Part shown: positions 50,101 through 62,100 of the stretch, piece by piece
Numbering within the stretch: position 1 is the stretch's first letter
Layout of the letters: every line of letters starts with the position of its first letter
NCBI GenBank assembly: GCA_021234535.1
Contig: CM037832.1
Location: 3,889,359 to 3,953,358 of the forward strand
Length of the DNA stretch: 64,000 nt
Direction: 5' to 3'
DNA from: Stichopus chloronotus
Taxonomy: Eukaryota > Echinodermata > Holothuroidea > Aspidochirotida > Stichopodidae
Position numbers and translations under genes: made by a program
Notes under the pieces: generated by a model
Database searches by the model: none
What the model was told of the DNA's origin: nothing
Seen by the model: only the letters and a program-made list of their open reading frames with translations

Positions 50101-53100
50101 CTCTTTTGGTAGAATGACTTGGGAATTCTGAAAAGACACTTACTATAAATACTATTAAACACCCCAACTCAGAGACAATTTGAGAGAAAAAAATAACAAC
50201 ACTAACACAGTCTTTCTTCGATCATTTTCTTTTAATTTGAGAACAAAATATTCCCTCAATCTGTTGGCTATTCATTTGCTTCATTCATTTACTTTTATTG
50301 TCCTCAAAAATACAAATCAGAGGTACAGACAAAATGAAGACAGGATACCAGAACAAAATAAAACATTGAATGGGGTACTACCCTAGGGCAAAAAGAACTT
50401 ACAAACACAGAAGCGTAAAGTAGGAAGAAACGGTAAAGAAAGCTTCAGCAGGCTAACTGATAGAAAAAAACGAAGAAAGAAACAGTAGATTGTCATAGAA
50501 CATCATGCAGATAAAGAGAATCCTAGTATTTTCTTACTAGATAATTTTGGAGTGCACTTTTTAAAAGACTGAAACAAAGTCATTTTCTAATATCCATTGG
50601 AAGATGGTTCCATAATTTACAGTGGTAGTCATTTTAAAAACTTGCCCTACACAAAAGCAAACCGAGTGAGAGAGGAAAAAAAAATCATAGCTTCCGGTAC
50701 ACATGGAAGAAGGTTATGCTTTTCATAGCAGCAAACTTAGTGGGAAAGCCTCTGTCGATACTCTTGACATTGAACAACTTACTCTTCGATTCTCTTGACT
50801 TTTGCTCCGATGGGTTTTTTGCCATCCAACAGAACTGCAGCATCAACCACTGCTCCTCCATTCTCGTAAGTAATCGGAGGGGTGTCTGACCAGCCTCCTG
50901 AGACATCAATCCTGGCCGGACATCTCGCAACGATCCACTTGTCTCTCAGAGGGAGCTCACAGCTTTGCGTTACGATGAACTGCCGAGCAAAATGAATCAC
51001 ATTTAGTGAAAAGTTTTTTACCTTGAACATATTTCAAACAAACTTCAGGTCTCTACATTTAATGTTAAACTATTAGGAAGCATCGACAGTAAATGTGAAA
51101 TGTATCTGATTCTCTGTACAAACAGAAATCCAAGCAAATCAATAGATCAGCAGAATACAAAATACTTCATAACTCTTGACTGCTCATCACCTCACAATAT
51201 CATTGAAGAGAGCTTTCCCAATTTCTTTGACCTAAAACAGACGTTAGATGTGAAAAAGGTACCTGACTTAAAGCAGGATGTGGTGTTTGAATGTGAAAAG
51301 TAGCCTTTGTCGTTAATCTTCTCTCATTCTCTTCAATTTGACACCAGGCTGGAAAACAACACCTACGCCACATTTCTTTCAGGAGAAATTTCATTCATTA
51401 GACTATTAATTACAGTAGAAAGAAGAGTGATTTAGTTTTTGGGGGCTTGAAAAGTTTGCGGAACCACACCCTGTGATGGATGTAGGGCACTGAAAATAAC
51501 ATACCGTACAACGAAACTCCTATGAGAACAACTTTCTTTTGGAAAGTAGGCTATTTTGGATAGACAGACCTCGCCATGGTAGTTTCTATAGCTTTCTACA
51601 AATGTTAGAAGCATAGCCAGTACTTTGGTGTGCTTTCAAAAACTCAGGAGAAACAGCACATCCTGCTTTAAATCAAATGCATAGGTATGAGTCTGTCTGA
51701 TCCAAAAAGGACATAACTTAGATGTTTTGTCTGTCTTGTCTCACCTCTCTAGCTGTCATCACAGCTTGCCGAATCAAGATCTGTGCAGCGCCCTCATAGT
51801 GCCTGGCAGCTCTGAGCAGATGGTCTGGATCAATCAGCCAATGACTGCGTTCCTTTGCCAGAGCTACGACTCCCTGGCTTCTCTCGGTATTCTGTGGATA
51901 ATATCCATACAGTAATGAATAGTAACTAAATTAATAACTACAAATACGAAAAGTGTAAATATGGACGCTATAAAAATAAATGGTATAAGTAGTGGCTATA
52001 TCAATAACTACAAATCTGAATAGTATAAATATGGATACTATAAAAACAAATACTATACATATGAATAGTAACTGTATCAATAACTACAAATATGAATAGT
52101 ATAAATATGGATACTATAAAAAATAAATACCATACATGTGTTATGTAACTATATCCATAACTACAGCCGATTGCCGAAAGCAGAATAGATCATGACTTCC
52201 TCAGTTATTGGCCAAGGAGAAGAATCAAAACTACTTCAACCTGGTGATGGCAGAAATGGTGTTGAGGTGGCAATGGTAATGATCATGACCATCACAATGA
52301 TAGTGATGATGTCGATAGTCACCATGATGATGATGAAGATGATGATGATGATGATGACGATGATGATGATGATGACGAGGATGACGACGACAAAAATATT
52401 GAAGACGATGATGATAATAATGATGACGATAATGATGATCATGATGATGACACTTTATGTGTGTTGTTGATGTGGAAATGCTGATGATCACGAAAATGAC
52501 TCGAAGAATCCTACGCAGTAAGCGCACAAGCTCCCTTTTTCAATGTTTGAGCTTTCAAAATCAACAACTAACAGGAGCAGAAGTCCACTATGGTTCCTTG
52601 CATGAAGATTATTTGACTGTTACCTTTTGGTCTCAACCAAGATACTAACATGAGGTTAATTCACAATTTTCACATCCCCCCAGAAGTTTGGGCAGCAATT
52701 TGTCCCTAAGAATATTGATCAGCCACTAACATAGTAGTAATCCCAAAACCCTCCAAACTGTCACATATAGACTGTAGGAAAGCAATCACTTTGTATGAGT
52801 TAATACTGCCCATTCTAAAGTTGGACACACAGCTAGACCACTGCAAAGGGTTCCACCATTATGCTAATTTGAAAAAAAGCTTACACACTATAAAATAAAA
52901 TCTGCAGAAAAAGAAGCATTTTGCATGATTTTATAAAATGGCTCCAGATGTGAATTTGGGTCCCTCACATCCTGGGCACTCTAAAGTACCACGAACACAG
53001 TGCTAATGAGAAAAACCCTCCATACTGTAACATTAAAGTATGTGAGAAGACAGGCTTTCTATCTGATCTCATAAAGTGGTCCATGACCCATTTCACCCAT

Positions 53101-56100
53101 GGACCCAAACAAGTGCACACCCCCTTACCCCCACAGTACTACTACCAGAGCACTAATGAGATGAATTCTCAACATTATAACACAAAATCTTGTGAGAAAA
53201 GAGGGATTTGGCATAATGTCATAAAATGGCCTATATGGCCCATTCAGGACCTTAGACCTAACAAGCCTGAACACCACCAAAAGGCAGAAGCTACCGTAAC
53301 CTGGCAAACCCTCCACATTGTAACATACACTATAGGAAAAATCCACTTTGCATAATTTAACAACGTGAACTTAGTACCATGCAATGTGTAGAAGCATTTT
53401 GCATGACTTTGTAAAATAGCCTATATGGCCCATTTGGAACTTGCACCCAAAATCCCTGAAGTCCCCACTAGCATAAAAATACTATGACACAACATCAACT
53501 CAGTATTATACATTTTTAGAAGCATTTAATGAATACACTTAAGGACAATATAAGCATCTATAATGCAGAAATTGGGCACAACAGTTCTTAGCAACCAAAC
53601 TTCCATACCCTGCAGTGTGCAGAGAAAGTCAGTTTTGCTGTACACTGTCACACACACTTTATAAAATACTACTTTTAATTGAGTGTGTATGGTAGTTCAA
53701 TTTTGCCATAACATTACTGTTTATAGCTAAAAAAAGCAACCTATCATTTGCTGCTGGCTTGACCTCCACCAAAACAAGTTCATCTTCTCAAAAAAACGCA
53801 TCCGGATCCCAAGTACCAACTTTGTCAAAGCTTTCTACCTTGAGATATGATAAAAAGGTTTTCAGAGTTTGCTCAGAGTGCCCCCAGATGATTTTGACCT
53901 CCACCAAAAAAAATGACAGGGCACACCTTTTCAATATGGCAAACCTACAAACCAAGCTTGAGTTTCATCCAACTTTCCCCTATTGAGTTAGAGCTTACTG
54001 AAGCAAGTGTCACAGACACACACACACACATACATACATGTTTGCATAATTGCAAAGGTCATAATTATCAACAAAACAATGAATGAAATCATACATTATA
54101 CTAATATTATATTTTCTACTTGCATAATATTCCCAACTTGTGTGCTAAGATAAATAACAAAATGATCACTTATAGCAGGGTAAAGGATCCTACCTACCAA
54201 TCACTATGTAGTCATAAGGTATCCAATACCTTTGAAACATACCAGAGTGTTAGTCCATAAGCAGCATACATGCTCTCAAGTACTCTCTAAAATACTAAAT
54301 TCATTACAAAGTAATAATTATTTTTAATATACATCCATAAAAATGACAAATACTCTTGTGCCAGATGAATGCCTGCAAGAGTATCTTAAATTCCACAATT
54401 GTCGATTGTCTTTCCTTTAAAACCTATGATTTAATTTACATACCACTCATGAACATCAGACTCACTTGTCATGATTATTTTTGAAGTTCCAAATTCATTA
54501 TGAAGTTTACAAAATGAAAGGATGCATTAGCAAATCATTTCATTTAGGTCAATCTGATAAAAGACAGTGCCCTTCCGTGCAAAAGGTAGAATTACCTCAA
54601 GAAGAGAAAATGCATGAGTCCACCTTCTATTACCAGCAGGTCCACTCCTCAAGCCACCCTTTCCATTAGCCATTGCACCCAAAACATCTGCAATACAAGC
54701 TAGAGTTCTAGCAGCAACTCCAGGAGAGGGGGTTTCCATGGCAACTGCAGAGTGGAAGAAGTGTAATTTGACCAACATCAGTGTAAATATTCACTAACCA
54801 AAAAACTGCATTTAACTTGGAAAAATGGTTAAACAAGCAAGAAGTTGAACAAACCTGAAACATCACATATTACTTTTGGAAATAACCAGCAATAAACCAG
54901 TGACATTATAGACAAAATAATTTCAGGAAAAATGACTTTCCACCAAAACTGCTTGAGCCGGCAACAGTGCAATGCATAGTGCGTCATGTAACAAACGTCA
55001 AAGATGGTATGGAGTTTATCACAGCTTTGAAGACAAACCTTTGTCAAGTGTACTAAGAACATCTAACGCAGCACCCTCTATAATTGCACTCTTGAAGAAA
55101 GGCACAGGGCTGATGCTGAGACATTGTTGGAGTATCTTGGTCATGTTGAGAATTCCAATCTGGCAGAACATGTCTCTGCAACAACAACAAAAATCAATAC
55201 TTACTGCTTAAAGCTGAATGAGTTTTTGAATGAGTTCTGCAATACTCCATAGAGTATAAGCCCACCAGAGAGAAAAATATTCTTCTGAAAGATGTAACAT
55301 CATATTGATATTGTATTATAACTTTCTTGATGTATAAACTAACGGTCTAACACAATAATCATATGTTATTTAAGCCTTAGATTAAGAAATCATAAACACT
55401 TTAAAATTCATATGACAGTTGTGTATGTGAATACCTACTGCTAATGATTCTCACAAAACATAGACAGGATAGCACATTCGTTGTAGTGGTACATATCATT
55501 GTTTGTAGAAAATCATAAAATTGATGTACAATTTACTTACAACACAAATAAGGTAGAAGCATTTGAAAGCAAAGGATATCAATGCATTGATTTCAATTTC
55601 AATGCATTAACATATCTAATATCATCACCATGACAACCAAAGACTTTAACAAAGCATGACAGCTACGACCCTTGTGTAAAGTCATTGATGACCTGCCCCA
55701 TGATTTTACATCTTCATTGTTTAAATATTGCTGCATTCACAACAAGATTCTCTCGTTCAGTTCCTTCAAGAACATTACCATGGCGACTAAATACCTTCTG
55801 TGTTTCAGTTCTAATGGGATATCTATACACTCCATTATCTCCTCCAGACTCAGTCTCCATGACGACCTCCACCTAGTTAAAATAGCAGGATCTGCTTCTC
55901 CCTGCAGGAGCCAAATGACCTCCTGAAGACCTATGGAGTCTCTGTTGTGCCATACTGGGAACAGCTTCGCATTCGCGAGTGTACGGCTGTAATCTGTCTG
56001 GAAAGATCGACAGAGGTCGAATTTCAAAAGAAACATGTAAAAGTTCATTTTTTCCTGGGGGAGGAGGGTGGAGTTGTATATTTTCTCTCTTTGTTGCAAT

Positions 56101-59100
56101 TCATTCTGTTTTTGTAAGTTGTATCTTTTCTGGAGGTATTTTACCATTTCATTACCAAGCACTAAGTAATATAGCTAGTCATTATTAAAAGGAAAAACAA
56201 TTTAGTTCTACAAATGAGGTAATGAGGTTGGTCAAATTATGACAGTTCTTTTCCAATAAACTTGATACTACTGTCACACAAATAGCAATATCATGTGGCT
56301 AAGACCAGTGATATCCAGATCTTATATGCAAAAGTGAAATGTTTGTAGGTCCTAACCATGTGCTTGCTATTACTTTTAATCAGCTTCTTACCTCTATGAC
56401 TCAGTTCATCATTTTTGCTACTAAGGAAAAGCATTTAATAAGGTAACTTTACATAATTCTTACTGTTGGTACAAAATGAACCATAAAGCAATGAGAACAA
56501 GTACTCCTGCTTTGTTCTTCTTACCAAGTGGAAAGGCCAAAGGTCTTCTTTATCGATGCCTGTTCTGGTTAAGAAGACCATCCAAGGAGAGTTACAGAAA
56601 GTACTGGTTGCCTTCTGATAGGGAGTCTGAAGAGTTCACAATACCAAAAAAGCATTTGTTTACATAAGCGTACACACATCAGGAGCTTATTAATCATCTC
56701 CAAACTCACAAGAGAAGACCATTCTTAGGATCACAAGAACTAAAGTTATCTCCAAACTCAAGAAAGGAGCCCATTCTAAGGATGAAAAGGGATAACACTG
56801 TGCAAAACTCACAAAAAGTCCATGTTTTGCAATGACAAGGAATACATCACCTCCAAACTCAAGGAAGGAGCCCAATCTTTAGACGAATATGAATGAGTAA
56901 CCTCAAAACTCAAGAGAGATTCCCAAACTTAGAATCACATGGGATACGCCACTACCAAACTCAAGAGAGGAGCCAAATGTTTGGATGCCAAGAGGTAAGT
57001 CAACTCCACATTCACAAAAGAAGTCCGTTCTTAGGATTCCAAGGATTTGCAACAGGTCAAAAAGCTGATGTGGTAACAAAGTGTTGAAACACCTCAGTGT
57101 TAACATGACAAGCTAAGACTAAACTTTCACAGTGATATAAGATCTAAGATATTTTCCTAAATTGTATGAGTGTTGAGTTGTATGTAGTCACTGTGATGAA
57201 AGACTACAGTGACATGTTCACATAGTAGACATGTATTATATTGCATATATAGCCACTGTGGTGCAAGATAACTGACATTTACCTATAATACATGACTATT
57301 AAGCTATACATATAGCCACCATAATGAAATACATCAGTGACATGTACCTATAGTTCAGGACTATTGAAGCCCCTATTCATTGATCTTAGACATGTCTGAA
57401 TTTAGTACCATTGCAAAGAGTAATGCGTAACAAAGCACTAATATCACATTTCCATACCCTGTAAGATAAATTTAAGCAATTTATGTTGGTGTGAAATTGC
57501 CCACACTTCAAGCACTGCAAAAGGGCTTGTGAAACTGTCACAGATCGAGTTGATATCTACGTAGCGTCATAGAATGGAGAGGCCTACCATGCACGTTGGT
57601 TGGCCTTCCACACTCTTGTGAGTTGATGTGCTGTAGTGTTGTTGCAATATAAAGTACACATTGCGAGGCTGCTGGTGATAACGTTTATCTTTTCCAAGTT
57701 GGAATACTTCAATACAGTAGTCTCTACATGAGTGTCAGGTCTTCATCAACAAAAGTTTTTGTTAGCCTATGTTATCTATACTGGAATTTACTGTATGGGA
57801 TTGTCTAGTTTAACCAAGAAACATTTTTACGCATATCCTGTCTTTGAAGCACTAGGACTTTCTACGACAATGCTATTCATGAAACTGTCTCTGCCTGCTG
57901 GCATCCAGTACAAAGCGAAGCCGTCTCCAAGTACTGGAAAGACAGAAAGAGTATCTGAGTTAGCGGTCACCGATGGTGAAGAATCAGTTTGGACTTGTGG
58001 CAGATTAGGCAATGTAAGGGACCTTGGAATGAGCCAAGGTTGATTTGCAATGTCCTAGGAGGGAACACCATTTCTGCATAGACAATGAGCTTGGGTTTGG
58101 CATCCTCGCTGGAACATCATGACATACGGTGCTTGTCAAAATATTCCTGGTTGTTGTGAACACTACAGCTGCTGATCCGTTTATACTGCCTTCCATCTTT
58201 TGCATCAAACTTCCATTTCTTCAGACAAAACTGATCCAGGACTTTTGCAGCCGGAAGAATCGTCCAAAGACAGGCAGAAGGAAGTTAGGCATATCATAGA
58301 TGAAACATCCGCTCAGTGCCGTGTCAGTACACCCTGCATATTCTGCCATTTTCTTTCCGACTACAGATCTTCTTTTCGCATTCAAAAGGACAGCATTATT
58401 ACTGAATTTTCAAGGCCAAATTAATGACGAATCTCCCACTTAACATCTAACTAGTGTATGGTAGGTTTTTTTGGGAGCAGCAGATGGTTCAATTTGACTG
58501 TCATGCACATGATAAGCATATGCACCCAACATAGCTCTCAGATACCTTCTCTCCATTCTGTGATGTTGTGCAATTTGCAGTTCACCAGGGTATTTCCCCA
58601 GGTGGGTAAAAATTGTATTCTCCTTCCACAAAGTGACTGGAAAGTGACACTTTCTATTCATATGAGTATTAGTCTATCTGCGGACATGAAATTTAACAAC
58701 TTTTTTGGTTTTCAATGAATAGGGGCTTTAAGTTGTACATAAGCCACTATAATGACATCAATATTAAACATTTACCTATAGCAGATATGTATTAAGTTGT
58801 ATTTGCCACCATGGTGAAAGATATCAGTGACAATTACACATAGTAGATGTGTTTTAAGTTTTATACATAGCTAAACCAATGTAACAACAAATGACATTTA
58901 CCTAAGTTAGTGTGCATCAATTTGTATTTATATAGCCAAGATGATGAAAGATATGGTGACACTTGTCTATGGCAGATGTGCATTATGTTGTACTTCTACA
59001 GCTGGTATATTACATTACTACATGAACTGGTCTTGAGGTCGTGAATTTACACACTCCCTCCCCCTTCCTAACTCCTCTTTAGTGTTAACTGGTGGGGTTT

Positions 59101-62100
59101 ACACAGTGGTTTTTCTTAAGGTTTGCAAATTTCGGCCCAACTACTGTAGGTTGAAGCAGAAAAAAAAACAAAGACAACAGAACATTGCAAGTCACTTGAC
59201 AATGCCATCAGTTTCACAAAACACAACTTAGCTCTTTTGAAATTTGTAAACAGACATGAAGACAAGCAAACCTGAAATGCGTCCATTCTTCCAAATGCTA
59301 CATAGACTTTAGCTTTGGCAGAGTCAACTCCAGAGCCCAATTGAAGGTTAAAACCCTGTATGATGCTACCTGGTGGTAAGGTCAAACCTTGTAGTACCTA
59401 CAACAAAAATCAAAGAGGACAACATTGCAAAGAGGACAATATTGATAAAAGGAAACAGGTGTAGGTATTGCAAAGTTGAATCGATACAAAACAGTGACAC
59501 TGTGCACTCTTCGGTTAGAGGATTTCAATGGACACAACCGTCTGAATAGCAGAAAACAGATATTCAAATTCCATGGTTTCATTTTCACTCATGAATAGAG
59601 ACATAATTACAAAACTTCCAGTCAAGCATTTGCTCCACTTTTACAGAAATGACAAGATTTTATCCAAACCGTCTCACCCAATTTTGTTTGGCATAATTGA
59701 TACCTATTCAGCTTCACAGCGAACACTCTGCTAACAATCATATGCAAAATACATACCTTGGAATCTTTGTGCGAAATTCCACTCAAGATAGAATCCTTGG
59801 AAAGTGTTACTGGGCCCTAAAAAAATAAATGAATTGGTTAATGTAAACGTAATTGTGCATGTTGAATAAAATGCAACAGCAATAATCACGAATTTCAAAA
59901 AAAGCGCACTGGAGTTTGAGGTCTCCTACATAATGTTCTATTCCTTCTGAGCAGTTGCTAATCTTCCATTTGCTAGTCTGTAACTAAATACTGCTTATGT
60001 TCAATTTCCTACTTATGGTGATTCATTCAACAGGGTTTTGCTTCAGGTCACATACCACCATTTAAAGTGCTTAAACTGAGCGAGAGGATCCAATTTTCAT
60101 TGACATAGTGAGGATTGTCATCCCCTTGTATGATCTCACTTTAAGTTCACAACCCACCCACCTGGTACGGTATCCAACGAATGATTCATGGTGAAGGTAT
60201 AATACACCAGTCATAACATATAGGCAGTTAGGGCAATGAAAGCACAGCTTCCTTGTTATAAGAATGGTACCAAAATTTCAACTCACCATTAAGTGGGAAT
60301 GGGAGACAATGGATTTAGAAGCCACTGTTAAATCCCCCTCAACAATAGAGTTCATAACAATGCTGGTATCGGTAGAATCTGCTTTACCCTGAAATGAGGA
60401 ATAAAAAAAGACATAAGGTACCAGGCAAAAACTTAACAGCAATCTTGAACACTAATGCAAAGGATTAGGACACATATGTACATTTGTCCATCATTACAAA
60501 AACAAGTCTTTTGAATTTATGAGCAAGGATGGGTCAGAGGAGGGGAGTAAAAGTGTCTAACACACCAAGAAACACATAACCAAGGTATTACAGTTGGTGC
60601 AATCAGAAGGTACATTAGCCTTGAAGTACCACAGGAGACTCATAGCCATAGTTAAGTGGTTCTGATAAAGTATTCTTAGGTGTGCCAGTTCAGAATGTGG
60701 TTCAAATTTGTTCAGGGTGTTTGGCAACGACTATTTCGTTCAGGTGTCAAATGTGCTGGTTATTGTCAATCATGGCAGTATATTGTCAACTGTTTAACAG
60801 GGTAGGAAGATTTTTAAGTTTTGAATCTTAAAGTATGCAACAATATCAAACAAACTAAAACTCACAAAAAAATCTGAAGCCTGCACAAGCAGTAGTTGCT
60901 GCCAAAAATTCCATGAAACATAACATGGTGTACTATGACCAAAATGCTTGAAAGGGATGCAAATATTCTTTTTTTTTTTCCATGTAGACTAATTGTATCG
61001 TTCAAAATGCAACCATGTTGAACCATGTTGAACCATGTTGAAGAGTGTGAATACATTATTTAGCTTTAGAGATTTTCCTAGTTTGCATCATTTACATCCC
61101 CCTGTGATATTTCTTTTGGTAAGTTTTATAGAATCAGTCGAGTAATCACGGCTTAACAGGCAGGGATGACAATGAACTTATGGCACAATAGACTAAGGCT
61201 GTCTTTTATTAATGCAGATTGCAAGCTCTTTCTCTTTTCAATGAAAATGGTCAGAGGTTGAATGTAACTTACAAAACCACATCCACATATACTGCATACA
61301 AGAATGGTTTAACAATAAACAGATAGTCAAAGGACTTTGTCATTCCTTGCCAATATCAATGAAGGTATTTCCAGCATACTGCTTTGCAGATCTGACAATC
61401 TTGCAAAAATCGTTTGAACTTTTAAATACGATTAAAAACAACAGGAGGATCACCTACTCACAATGAAGTCTGAAGATCCAGCAACTTTCCGTTATTGCCA
61501 AGCTCTTGAGATAGCATGTTTACAAGGATTTCAAGCTATGACCTCAAGTGATTTTAGACCCCCATAAAACATGACAGATGATATACTCATCAAGAGCTAT
61601 CAATGTTTTCAGTTTGACTTTCCAGCGACATTCACTACTTGAGATATTTTACTTAAAAGGTTTTCAGACTGTAACATCTAGTGACCTAAAATGACCTTAA
61701 ATCTCCAACAAAATCAATATAGGGATCATCCACTCAATGTGGCCTACCTACACATCAAGTGTAAGAGATCTGAAGGATACCCTTTTTGAGATATTGTTAA
61801 CAAGGTTTTTTCACAGTTTGACCTTGACCTGGTGATCATCACGACCTATGACCTCTATTACAAACAATATGACCCAGTATGGCCAACCTAATCCCTAACG
61901 ATGAAATTGTTGGATGTTAACCCTCCTCAGATATGGGAATCTACATCGCCTTAAGCCTGGCCTCCGGTGACCCCAAATGAGCTTTTATCTCAAGAAAAAA
62001 ACCCCAAAACAACAGGGTTCATCCACTCAATATGGGTAATGCCACATTTTATGTATGAAATTCCTCACAGCTATCCGTCTTCAGATAACGTGTTTACAAG

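Noticed and set aside
52192..52527. Open frames rich in Met/Ile/His on both strands
   Set aside because: They are translations of the GAT/ATG microsatellite.
56476..56667. + strand frame overlapping an FCSK exon, and an apparent frameshift there
   Set aside because: With acceptor at 56627 the FCSK exon is 102 nt, phase 0 at both ends and fully open; no shift is needed.
57732..58043. 103-codon + strand frame as a gene
   Set aside because: Lies inside the transposon, no domain, no neighbours.
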